NCBI RefSeq assembly: GCF_027460265.1
Contig: NZ_JAPZBC010000001.1
Location: 7,180,001 to 7,244,000, forward strand
Reading direction: 5' to 3'
DNA: 64,000 bases
Source: Streptomyces sp. WMMC940
GTDB taxonomy: Bacteria > Actinomycetota > Actinomycetes > Streptomycetales > Streptomycetaceae
This document shows, in pieces, positions 16,716-24,373 of this stretch. A model generated the notes under the pieces. That model did not search any database. It was given only the letters and a program-made list of their open reading frames with translations, and was not told the origin of the DNA. Positions within the stretch are counted from its first letter, which is position 1; each line of letters opens with the position of its first letter. The position numbers and the translations under genes are program-made.

Positions 16716-18371
16716 ATGGGCACCTTCAGGGAACTGACGCCGCAGCAGCGCGCGGCCATGATCGCCACCGTCACCGCGAGCGTGCTGCTGTTCTCCAGTC
16801 TGACGAGCGTCATCGTCGCCCTGCCCCGGATCCAGCGGGACTTCGGACTGGACGGTTCCACCCTGCACTGGGTCGTCGTCGTCGCCCTGCTCCCGCTGTG
16901 CGCCGTCGCCCTGATCAGCGGGCGGCTCGGCGATGTGCTGGGGCGGCGCCGGGTGTTCCTGCTGGGCATGGCCTGCTTCGGGATCGGTTCGGCGCTGTGC
17001 GCGGCCGCGCCCGACGGGCTCGTGCTGGTGGCGGCCCGCGGTGTGCAGGGGCTCGGCGTCGCCCTGGCCGTGCCGCTCGCGCTGGCCAATCTGACCGCCG
17101 CGCTGCCCGAGCGGCGGCACGGCTGGGCCATCGGGGTCCAGACGGCCGTCACCAGCTTCTTCGGCGTGGCCGTACCGCTGGGCATCGCGCTGCTCGTGGA
17201 GTTCGGCAGCTGGCGCTGGGCGTTCGCCGCCTGCGTTCCGCTGAGCGCGATGGTCGTCGTCACGGCCCGCAGGCACCTCGTGGAGAGCCGGGCGCCCGCC
17301 GGGACGTCCATGGACGTCCCGGGCGCGGTGCTCATCGCCGCCGGTCTCACCCTCGTCGTGCTCGCCTGCGAGCGTTCCTCCGATCTGGGCTTCGCCGCGC
17401 CGGGCACCCTGCTGCCGCTCGTCACGGGCGCCGCGCTGCTCGCCCTCTTCGTCGCGGTGGAGCTGCGGACCGCCGAACCGCTGCTGGACCTGCGTCCACT
17501 GCGTTCCCCGAAAGTCTCCGTCCCGATGACCGCCCTGGCCCTGGTGCAGTGCACCTCGCTCGCCGTCGCCGTCTATGTGACGCTCTATCTGCAGCACGTG
17601 CTGGATCTCGGCGCACTGCGCACGGGACTGCTCCTCACGGCGTCCAGCGTCGGCACGGTCGTGCTGTCGCCGCTCGTCGGACGGCTCACCGACCAGGGGT
17701 ACGGTCGACGGCTCATCCTCACGGGACTGGCGGTGCTCGGCTGCTGCCTGCTGTGGCTGACCTACGGGGTGGCGAACCGCCACGGCACCCTGCTCGTCCC
17801 GGCCCTGCTGGTGTTCGGTCTCGCGCCGCCCCTGGTCTACCCGGCGGCGACCGCCCTGATCATGGCGTCCGTGCCCGGCTCGGCGCGAGGCGTCGCCGCG
17901 AGCCTGTCCGTGCAGAGCCGTCAGATCGGCGCGGCTGTCGGGCTGGCCCTGCTGAACGCGCTGTTCACCACGGCCGAGTGGGACGAGCGCAACGACCTGT
18001 TGGCCTCGGCCGCCGGTGACGGCGACGACTTCACCCCGCGGGAGCAGCGCGCCCTGGACACCGTGCTCTCGCGTGAGGAGGAGCGGCAGGAACTGCTCGC
18101 CCGGCTTCCCGGCGCCGCGCACGAGCGGGTCGGGGCGGCGGCCGACAGCGCGTTCGTGACCGCGCTCGAGGTCAGCCTGCTGACGCTGGGAGGTCTGATT
18201 CTGTTCAGCGCAGCCCTGCTCGCCCTGGTGGGCGGCCTCGGCCGAAGCGCCGTGCCTCCGGACGGGGCGGCGCCGGCCGCTCGCTCCTCCAGGCGAGCGG
18301 GCCCTTCCAGCCGTAGCGCAGGGCCAGCAGCCGGAGAACGAAGGTGGCGAGCATGGCGGCGGCGCTGCTGA
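16716..18371 (+). CDS. MFS drug-efflux transporter (DHA2-like, 14 TM)
   Basis: A 551-residue major facilitator. The N-terminal helices carry SLTSVIVALPRIQRDFGLD and the loop motif GRLGDVLGRRRVFLLG (motif A), followed by VAARGVQGLGVALAVPLALA (motif B). Motif C and 14 segments fit proton-coupled multidrug exporters of the EmrB/QacA group. The start MGTFRELTPQQR is chosen because the family begins here; a GTG lies nine bases earlier. The last 40 residues are low-complexity Arg/Ser/Ala and are encoded opposite the conserved 3' end of the TRIC gene, a 167-bp convergent overlap that is unusual. The transported compound is unknown. Confidence 0.85.
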   Translation: MGTFRELTPQQRAAMIATVTASVLLFSSLTSVIVALPRIQRDFGLDGSTLHWVVVVALLPLCAVALISGRLGDVLGRRRVFLLGMACFGIGSALCAAAPDGLVLVAARGVQGLGVALAVPLALANLTAALPERRHGWAIGVQTAVTSFFGVAVPLGIALLVEFGSWRWAFAACVPLSAMVVVTARRHLVESRAPAGTSMDVPGAVLIAAGLTLVVLACERSSDLGFAAPGTLLPLVTGAALLALFVAVELRTAEPLLDLRPLRSPKVSVPMTALALVQCTSLAVAVYVTLYLQHVLDLGALRTGLLLTASSVGTVVLSPLVGRLTDQGYGRRLILTGLAVLGCCLLWLTYGVANRHGTLLVPALLVFGLAPPLVYPAATALIMASVPGSARGVAASLSVQSRQIGAAVGLALLNALFTTAEWDERNDLLASAAGDGDDFTPREQRALDTVLSREEERQELLARLPGAAHERVGAAADSAFVTALEVSLLTLGGLILFSAALLALVGGLGRSAVPPDGAAPAARSSRRAGPSSRSAGPAAGERRWRAWRRRC

Positions 18372-18921
18372 CCGGTCCGAGCAGGCCGAACTGCAGCAGT
18401 ACGGCCACGGTGCCCGCGCCGAGCACGGAGGGCAGCGCGTACATCTCGCGGTCGCGGCGCAGCAGCGAGGGCACCTCCATGGCGAGCAGGTCCCTCAGTA
18501 CGCCGCCGCCCACGGCCGTCGCGACCCCGATGGCGGCGGCGTGGAACGGCTCGATGCCCCACAGCGCGGCCTTGACCGTGCCGGCGACGCTGAACAGCCC
18601 GAGCCCTGCCGCGTCCACGACCTGCACCGCTCCGCCGATGCGGTTGATCGCGGGATGCAGGAAGAACACCAGCGTCCCGGCGATGATGGGGGTGACGAAG
18701 TAGCCCATGTCCCGGAAGGCAGCGGGCGGGACGTCGCCGATGACGAGGTCCCGGAAGATGCCGCCGCCGAGTGCGGTGATCTCGGCGAGCGCCATGATGC
18801 CGAAGACGTCGAACTTCATGCGCACGGCCACCAGCGCACCGGTGACCGCGAAGATGAAGATGCCCGAGAGGTCCGCCACCAGGTGCACCGAGTGATCGAA
18901 GATCTCGTAGGTCTGCGCCAC
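18205..18921 (-). CDS. TRIC-type cation channel (UPF0126 family membrane protein)
   Basis: A 238-residue integral membrane protein with two TRIC repeats. Repeat one has FAVTGALVAVRMKFDVFGI and ALGGGIFRDLVIGDVP; repeat two has FSVAGTVKAALWG and AVGGGVLRDLLAMEVP. The paired GGG-x-x-RD-L motifs are the hallmark of bacterial TRIC channels, which conduct monovalent cations. The GTG start (VAQTYEIFDHS) is inferred from family alignment; the purine run before it is very close, so the start is not certain. The 3' end overlaps the convergent MFS gene. Confidence 0.85.
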   Translation of the reverse strand: MAQTYEIFDHSVHLVADLSGIFIFAVTGALVAVRMKFDVFGIMALAEITALGGGIFRDLVIGDVPPAAFRDMGYFVTPIIAGTLVFFLHPAINRIGGAVQVVDAAGLGLFSVAGTVKAALWGIEPFHAAAIGVATAVGGGVLRDLLAMEVPSLLRRDREMYALPSVLGAGTVAVLLQFGLLGPVSSAAAMLATFVLRLLALRYGWKGPLAWRSERPAPPRPEARRFGRGRPPGRAGLR

Positions 18922-19434
18922 TCCCGATCTGTTCCTGGCACGGTGGACCGCGAGGCTCCGCCATTGGGGCGACCCGGCGGGGCCGGAGCCCGGTGATCGC
19001 CGACACCCCTGCGGACCGGCGCCCCGGGCGGGACGGAGGCGGCGGACCGGCGAGCGTCGACCGCACCACGCGTGAGGCGGGTGGCGCCCTCCGGACCCGC
19101 CGGACGGCGCCCGGGGCAACGAGGTCCGTGCGGTCTTCCGGTCCGGACCGCTCCGACTCCCCGCGGCGGCCTGCCCCGCCGGAGCGTGCGCGCCCATGCA
19201 CGTCGACGGGGCGAGCAGGCCGTGCCGAGAACGTGCCCGCCGTACTGAGAGCCGTCCCCGTTCGGAAACCGTGGCGGAACCCGCCCGCAGTGCCGCACCG
19301 AGTGGCGGGTCACGGCCGTGCGGGCGCGGTGGCCGCCCCGGCATGACCGGCAGCGGCCCCGGCGGGCAGCCGCACGGCCGTACAGCCGTGTGCCCGGTGC
19401 CGATGGGGCACCCCGGGGCCGCAGGCCCCGTCCG
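18922..19434. other. intergenic region without recognised gene
   Basis: 513 bp between the TRIC start and the FprA stop (both leftward). Several open frames cross it but all are Arg/Pro/Ala-rich and unlike any family. It holds a hairpin near 19414-19430 and presumably the TRIC promoter. Confidence 0.45.
19414..19430 (-). terminator. hairpin downstream of the ferredoxin reductase gene
   Basis: CGGGGCC, three-base loop, GGCCCCG, starting four bases past the stop codon of the leftward reductase gene. Short but GC-only and correctly placed. Confidence 0.45.
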
Positions 19435-20796
19435 TCAGGCGCCGCTCGCGCGGAGCATCCCCTCGCGGTCCACGATCTTCACCCGCTCGCGGCCCTGGGG
19501 CTCACCCAGCGCGCGCTCGGCCTCGTCCAGCCGGTACCAGCCGTCCCACGTGGTGTACCGGACGTCCCGGTTCTCGAGGAAGGCCACGACCGCCTCGGGG
19601 TCCGGCGCCGACGGCGTGTGCAGACGGTCGTTGGCGTGGTCGTCGAGGAGGCTCGCGACCGTCTCGTTGGCATCGCCCTTGGTGTGGCCGATGAGTCCGA
19701 CGGGTCCGCGCTTGATCCATCCGGTGACGTACGTCGACTGCAGGTGCTTCCCGGCCTCGACCACGCGGCCCGCCTCGTGCGGCACCGTGCCGCTTCCCAG
19801 GTCGAAGGGCAGTTTGGCGACCTCCTCGGAGAGGTAGCCGACCGCTCGGTACACCGCCTGGACGTCCCAGTCGTGGAACTCACCCGTGCCGGTGACGTTC
19901 CCGCTGCCGTCGAGCGCCGTCCGCTCGGTGCGCAGCCCCGTCACCCTGCCGTCCTCGCCCACGACCTCGATCGGGGACTCGAAGAAGTGGAGGAACAGCT
20001 TGTGCGGCCGGTCGCCGACGTCCCGGATCGCCCAGTTCTCCAGCGTCTTCGCGACCATGTCCGCCTGCTTGTTGGCGCGGCGCGTGGCGATGGAGCCCTC
20101 GTCGTAGTCGATGTCCTCGGGGTTGACGATGACCTCGATGCTGGGGGAGTGGTCGAGTTCGCGCAGCTCCATGGGGCTGAACTTCGCCTGCGCGGGGCCA
20201 CGGCGGCCGAACACGTGCACTTCGCGGGCCCTGTTCACGGCCAGCCCGTCGTACACGTTCGGCGGGATCTCCGTGGGCAGCAGTTCGTCGGCGGTCTTGG
20301 CGAGGACACGGGCCACGTCGAGCGCGACGTTGCCGACGCCGAGCACCGCCACCTTCTCCGCCTCCAGCGGCCAGGTACGCGCCACGTCCGGGTGGCCGTC
20401 GTACCAGGACACGAAATCGGCCGCGCCGTAGGAGCCCTCGAGGTCGATGCCGGGTATGTCGAGCGCCCGGTCGGCGTTGGCGCCCGTGGAGAAGACCACC
20501 GCGTCGTAGAAGGTGCGGAGGTCGTCGAGGCCGATGTCACCCGGGTAGTCGACGTTGCCGAACACCCGGATCTGCGGCTTGTCGAGCACCTGGTGGAGGG
20601 CGGTGATGATGCCCTTGATCCGCGGGTGGTCCGGTGCCACGCCGTACCTGATCAGCCCGAACGGGGCCGGCAGCCGCTCGAAGAGGTCGATGGACACACC
20701 GGGGTCGGCGGCGGCCTCGGACTTCAGCAGGGCGTCGGCGGCGTAGATCCCCGCGGGTCCGGCTCCGACGACAGCGACCCGCAGGGGGCGAGGCAT
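19435..20796 (-). CDS. fprA: ferredoxin-NADP+ reductase, adrenodoxin reductase type (FprA-like)
   Basis: Transfers electrons between NADPH and ferredoxin via FAD. The 453-residue protein has the FAD motif VAVVGAGPAGIYAADALL, the family sequence RYGVAPDHPRIKGI, the NADP motif VLGVGNVALDVARVL and FGRRGPAQAKFSPMEL with the arginines that contact NADP phosphate. Length matches mycobacterial FprA. The start MPRPLRVAVVG has AAGGGAAA upstream. It could supply electrons to P450 or Rieske systems, including the one at 5437, but nothing links them directly. Confidence 0.92.
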   Translation of the reverse strand: MPRPLRVAVVGAGPAGIYAADALLKSEAAADPGVSIDLFERLPAPFGLIRYGVAPDHPRIKGIITALHQVLDKPQIRVFGNVDYPGDIGLDDLRTFYDAVVFSTGANADRALDIPGIDLEGSYGAADFVSWYDGHPDVARTWPLEAEKVAVLGVGNVALDVARVLAKTADELLPTEIPPNVYDGLAVNRAREVHVFGRRGPAQAKFSPMELRELDHSPSIEVIVNPEDIDYDEGSIATRRANKQADMVAKTLENWAIRDVGDRPHKLFLHFFESPIEVVGEDGRVTGLRTERTALDGSGNVTGTGEFHDWDVQAVYRAVGYLSEEVAKLPFDLGSGTVPHEAGRVVEAGKHLQSTYVTGWIKRGPVGLIGHTKGDANETVASLLDDHANDRLHTPSAPDPEAVVAFLENRDVRYTTWDGWYRLDEAERALGEPQGRERVKIVDREGMLRASGA

Positions 20797-20853
20797 GACG
20801 ATTTCCCTTCGAACGGCAACGACGGTCTCGCCGATCACTCTCTCACCCGGATG

Positions 20854-20905
20854 ACCTGGTCAGGTAAGGGGGCCCTAATTTATGACCTCATAAGCGGGGC
20901 TTATG
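20854..20905. promoter_or_regulatory. two inverted repeats between fprA and pobA
   Basis: ACCTG-GT-CAGGT at 20854-20865 and CATAAGC-GGG-GCTTATG at 20889-20905 (perfect seven-base arms) lie in the AT-richer part of the divergent intergenic region. They look like regulator sites. Which gene they control is not known. Confidence 0.5.
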
Positions 20906-21014
20906 GGTTCTCAAAGTGGACGCCGATGAGTGCGTGTCGTTCCCGGCCGGACCCCTGCGGGGCGGGGCTCCGTGCCGCCCCGATGTCTTGACTGATCACC
21001 GTCATAATGGCCGG

Positions 21015-22316
21015 GTGACTTCCGACACCCCCACTCCGTCACCGGCCGCTCCCACGTCGTCACCCACCGCGGCCCCCGCGCCGCGCCCCGCCCCCACGAC
21101 GTCCCCCGCGACCTCCGCGGCGCCCGCACCGCACCGCACCCGTGTCGTCGTCGTGGGGGCGGGCCCCGCCGGGCTCACCGTCGCGAACATCCTTCGGGCC
21201 GCCTCCGTCGACTGCCTCGTGCTGGAGACCGAGAGCCGCGCGTTCATCGAGCAACGGCCTCGGGCCGGATTCCTGGAGGAGTGGGCGGTGCGGGCCCTGG
21301 AGCGGCGCGGCCTCGCCGACGGCCTGCTGGAACGGGCCGAGGCGTACGGCGAGTTCGAGTTCCGGTTCGCCGGCGAACGCCATCGCTTTCCGTACGGCGA
21401 GCTGGCGGGACGCCGTCACTTCGTGTACCCGCAGCCGCTGCTGGTGACCGACCTCGTGCGCGGATACGCGGACGACATGGGCGGTGACATCCGGTTCGAC
21501 GTCCGCGACGTGGAGTTGCACGGTCTCGACACGGACCGGCCCTCCGTCACGTACACGGATCCGGACACGGGCCGGCGGCAGCGCGTCGACTGCGACGCCG
21601 TGGCCGGGTGCGACGGCGCGCGAGGGGTGTCCCGCGGAAGCGTGCCACCGGAGCACTCCACCGTCGCCAGGCACGACTACGGCATCGGCTGGCTCGCCCT
21701 CCTCGCCGAGGCCCCGCCCTCCAGCGACTGCGTCGTCCTCGGCGTCCACCCCGACGGCTTTGCCGCACACATGGCCCGCAGTCCCCGGGTCACCCGCTAC
21801 TACCTCGAGTGCCCGCCGGGGGACGACCCCGCGAACTGGCCGCACGAACGCGTGTGGTCCGAGCTGCGCCGCCGGCTCGCGGCCGCGGGTGCGCCGCCGC
21901 TCACCGAGGGCCGGCTCATCGAGAAGCGCGTGCTCGACATGCACAACTACGTCGTGGAGCCCATGTCGTACGGCCGGCTCCACCTCGCCGGGGACGCGGC
22001 GCACCTCACCGCTCCGATCGCCGCGAAGGGGTTGAACCTGGCCCTGTACGACGCACTGCTGCTCGGCGACGCGCTCGTGGCGTACTGCACCGCGGGTGAG
22101 ACCCGTGGGCTGCGTGCGTACTCGGCGGAGTGCCTGCGGCGGGCGTGGCAGTACCAGGAGTTCTCGCAGTGGCTCTCGGAGGTCATGCACGGTGCCTCCT
22201 CGGGCGATCCGTTCCGCGCGGGCATCGCGACCGCCCGCCTCAGGCGCATTTTCGACTCGCCCGCCGCCGCGGCCGCGTTCGCCGAGCTGTACATCGGCAA
22301 GGAGATCGACTGCTGA
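21015..22316 (+). CDS. pobA: 4-hydroxybenzoate 3-monooxygenase (PobA-like flavoprotein)
   Basis: Class A flavin monooxygenase that converts 4-hydroxybenzoate to protocatechuate with NAD(P)H and O2. The 433-residue protein has the FAD motif VVVVGAGPAGLTVANIL, a PobA-type segment FIEQRPRAGFLEEWAVRALE, and the second FAD motif GDAAHLTAPIAAKGLNLALY. It is about 40 residues longer than usual because the N-terminus is a Ser/Pro/Ala/Thr-rich extension (TSDTPTPSPAAP...). The GTG start is the only reasonable one in frame; no strong ribosome site is seen, so a leaderless message is possible. No other protocatechuate genes are in the window. Confidence 0.85.
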   Translation: MTSDTPTPSPAAPTSSPTAAPAPRPAPTTSPATSAAPAPHRTRVVVVGAGPAGLTVANILRAASVDCLVLETESRAFIEQRPRAGFLEEWAVRALERRGLADGLLERAEAYGEFEFRFAGERHRFPYGELAGRRHFVYPQPLLVTDLVRGYADDMGGDIRFDVRDVELHGLDTDRPSVTYTDPDTGRRQRVDCDAVAGCDGARGVSRGSVPPEHSTVARHDYGIGWLALLAEAPPSSDCVVLGVHPDGFAAHMARSPRVTRYYLECPPGDDPANWPHERVWSELRRRLAAAGAPPLTEGRLIEKRVLDMHNYVVEPMSYGRLHLAGDAAHLTAPIAAKGLNLALYDALLLGDALVAYCTAGETRGLRAYSAECLRRAWQYQEFSQWLSEVMHGASSGDPFRAGIATARLRRIFDSPAAAAAFAELYIGKEIDC

Positions 22317-22437
22317 CCGGCCGCCCGGGGCCGGTGCCGACGCCCCGGGGACGCCGGCGGCGTCCGGTCCTGGGGTGCCCGGGCCCCGGTGCTCATCCGC
22401 CCGGATCCACGCCCTCCCGCGTCCCGGGCGCCGGTGC

Positions 22438-24015
22438 TCAGGCGACCAGGGGACGGTCCCACGGTGCGATCGGCGCCGGCAGCACCGTGGAGCCGGTGAG
22501 ATAGCGGTCCGCCGCCGCGGCGGCCGCCCGTCCCTCCGCGATGGCCCAGACCACCAGTGACTGCCCGCGTCCCGCGTCGCCGGCGACGAACACCCCCTCC
22601 GTGCGCGGGTGCTCGCCGTCCCGCCCGGCCCGACCCGACGCGGGGTCCGCACCGGTCGGGGAGTCCCGTCCACCGGCGGCGTCACGGCCCGACGGAGGTG
22701 CCGGCAGGGCGCCGAAGTCACCGCCCCGGGCGAAGTTGCCCCGGCCGTCCACGGACAGCCCCAGCTGCTCCATCAGGCCCGAGCCCTGCTCGGGCCCTGA
22801 GAAGCCCAGGGCGATCAGCACCAGCTCCGCCGGCAGGACCCGTTCGGTCCCCGGCAGCGGACTCCTCGCCGCCGGCTCCACCTCGGTCAGGCACAGCCGG
22901 CGCACATGCCCCGCCGTATCGCCTTCGAAGTGAAGGGTCGCCGAGGAGAACAGCCGAGGGTCGATCCCCTCGCGACCGCGTGCCTCCGCGTGGGCGTGGG
23001 ATATCCGGTACACCTTCGGGTGCGTCACGGGCCACGGCTGCGCGTGCGGCCTGGCCTCCCCGGGCTCCGGATTGATGTCCAACTGAACCGCGGAGAGCGC
23101 ACCCTGGCGCAGGACGGTGCCGAGGCAGTCGGAGCCGGTGTCCCCGCCCCCGACGATCACGGCGTGCTTGCCCTCGGCGGTCACCGGGGGAGCGGCGTAG
23201 TCGCCCTCCTGGACGCGATTCGCGTACGTCAGGTAGTCCATGGCCTGGTGGATGCCGAACAGCTCCCGGCCCGGCACCGGCAGCTCGCGCCGCTCCGTGG
23301 CGCCCACCGCGACGATCAGCGCGTCATGGCGCCGTCTGAGCTCGGCGGCGTCCAGCTCCCCGCCGACGTCCACACCCGTCCGGAACTTGGTCCCCTCCTC
23401 ACGCATCTGGTCGATGCGGCGGTCGAGATGGCGCTTCTCCATCTTGAACTCGGGAATGCCGTAGCGGAGCAGGCCGCCCAGCCGGTCGTCGCGCTCGTAG
23501 ACGACCACGGTGTGGCCCGTGCGGGTCAGCTGTTGCGCCGCCGCCAGTCCCGCCGGACCGGACCCGACGACGGCCACGGTCCTGCCGCTGAGCCGCTGCG
23601 GCGGCTGCGGCGGCGCGTACCCGCGCTCCCACGCCTCGTCGGCGATGGTCTGCTCGACGTTCTTGATCGTCACCGGGTCGGTGTTGATCGCCAGGACGCA
23701 CGCGTCCTCGCACGGCGCCGGACACAGCCTCCCGGTGAACTCGGGGAAGTTGTTCGTCGCGTGCAGCCGTTCCGCCGCGGCCTGCCAGTCCCCGCGCGAG
23801 GCGTACGCGTTCCACTCCGGGATGAGATTGCCCAGCGGACAGCCGCTGTGGCAGAAGGGGATGCCGCAGTCCATGCAGCGCAGGGCCTGCTCGGACACGA
23901 GCGGGAGCAGCGCCTGCCCCGCGTAGACCTCCCGCCAGTCGTCCAGGCGCTCCTCGACGGGGCGCGGCGGGACGGGCCGCCGGGGGATCCTGAGGAAGCC
24001 GCGTGGGTCGGTCAT
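22438..24015 (-). CDS. gltD: glutamate synthase small subunit-like oxidoreductase
   Basis: NADPH-dependent FAD/iron-sulfur subunit of glutamate synthase or a related oxidoreductase. The 525-residue protein has N-terminal [4Fe-4S] cysteines (CMDCGIPFCHSGCPLGN, then CPAPCEDAC), the FAD motif VAVVGSGPAGLAAAQQL and the NADPH motif AVIVGGGDTGSDC. About 35 residues of Gly/Ser/Arg-rich sequence are inserted before the last FAD motif (GVFVAGDAGRGQSLVVWAI), longer than in typical GltD. No gltB large subunit is adjacent on either side, so it may work with a distant GltB or as a stand-alone oxidoreductase. Confidence 0.88.
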   Translation of the reverse strand: MTDPRGFLRIPRRPVPPRPVEERLDDWREVYAGQALLPLVSEQALRCMDCGIPFCHSGCPLGNLIPEWNAYASRGDWQAAAERLHATNNFPEFTGRLCPAPCEDACVLAINTDPVTIKNVEQTIADEAWERGYAPPQPPQRLSGRTVAVVGSGPAGLAAAQQLTRTGHTVVVYERDDRLGGLLRYGIPEFKMEKRHLDRRIDQMREEGTKFRTGVDVGGELDAAELRRRHDALIVAVGATERRELPVPGRELFGIHQAMDYLTYANRVQEGDYAAPPVTAEGKHAVIVGGGDTGSDCLGTVLRQGALSAVQLDINPEPGEARPHAQPWPVTHPKVYRISHAHAEARGREGIDPRLFSSATLHFEGDTAGHVRRLCLTEVEPAARSPLPGTERVLPAELVLIALGFSGPEQGSGLMEQLGLSVDGRGNFARGGDFGALPAPPSGRDAAGGRDSPTGADPASGRAGRDGEHPRTEGVFVAGDAGRGQSLVVWAIAEGRAAAAAADRYLTGSTVLPAPIAPWDRPLVA

Positions 24016-24373
24016 GCGCCGCCTCCGTCATCCACTCTCACCGCACTGCGACGTTCTGACCAGCCTACGCCTGGTTCGTCCCGTCTTGTCACGGTCCGAG
24101 GAGCACCCGGCTGCGCACGGCCGTGCGCAGCCGGGTCCACGCATGCCGCACCTGCACGCCGGACCGCTCGAGCACCGGCGGTGCCGCCGTGCCCCTGGAC
24201 GTGACCCGCCGGTAGCGCCACGAGGCGGAAATCGGCCCCGGGGTTCCCGTCGCGCGGCGTGCCGTCCTTCACAGTGCCGCCGGGCAACGCCGGGGCCGCG
24301 CGCAGCGTATTGCTCGGTGAGACCGCGTGCCGCGGGGGCGTGCGCGCGGGGCCCGACCGAGGAGCAGCCGCAG
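24016..24373. other. divergent intergenic region with a long palindrome
   Basis: 358 bp between gltD and the penicillin-binding protein gene. Besides the palindrome at 24105-24136 nothing is recognised; frames that cross it are Arg/Pro-rich and unlike real genes. Confidence 0.45.
24105..24136. repeat. perfect 32-bp palindrome
   Basis: ACCCGGCTGCGCACGG is followed immediately by its exact reverse complement. As RNA it would form a stem of about 14 pairs with a tetraloop. It lies between divergent start codons, where a terminator is not expected, so it may block read-through between the two promoters, be an operator, or end an unrecognised transcript. Confidence 0.85.

Noticed and set aside
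20988..21008. TTGACT and CATAAT as a promoter for pobA
   Set aside because: Spacing is only nine bases, too short for a sigma-70-type promoter.
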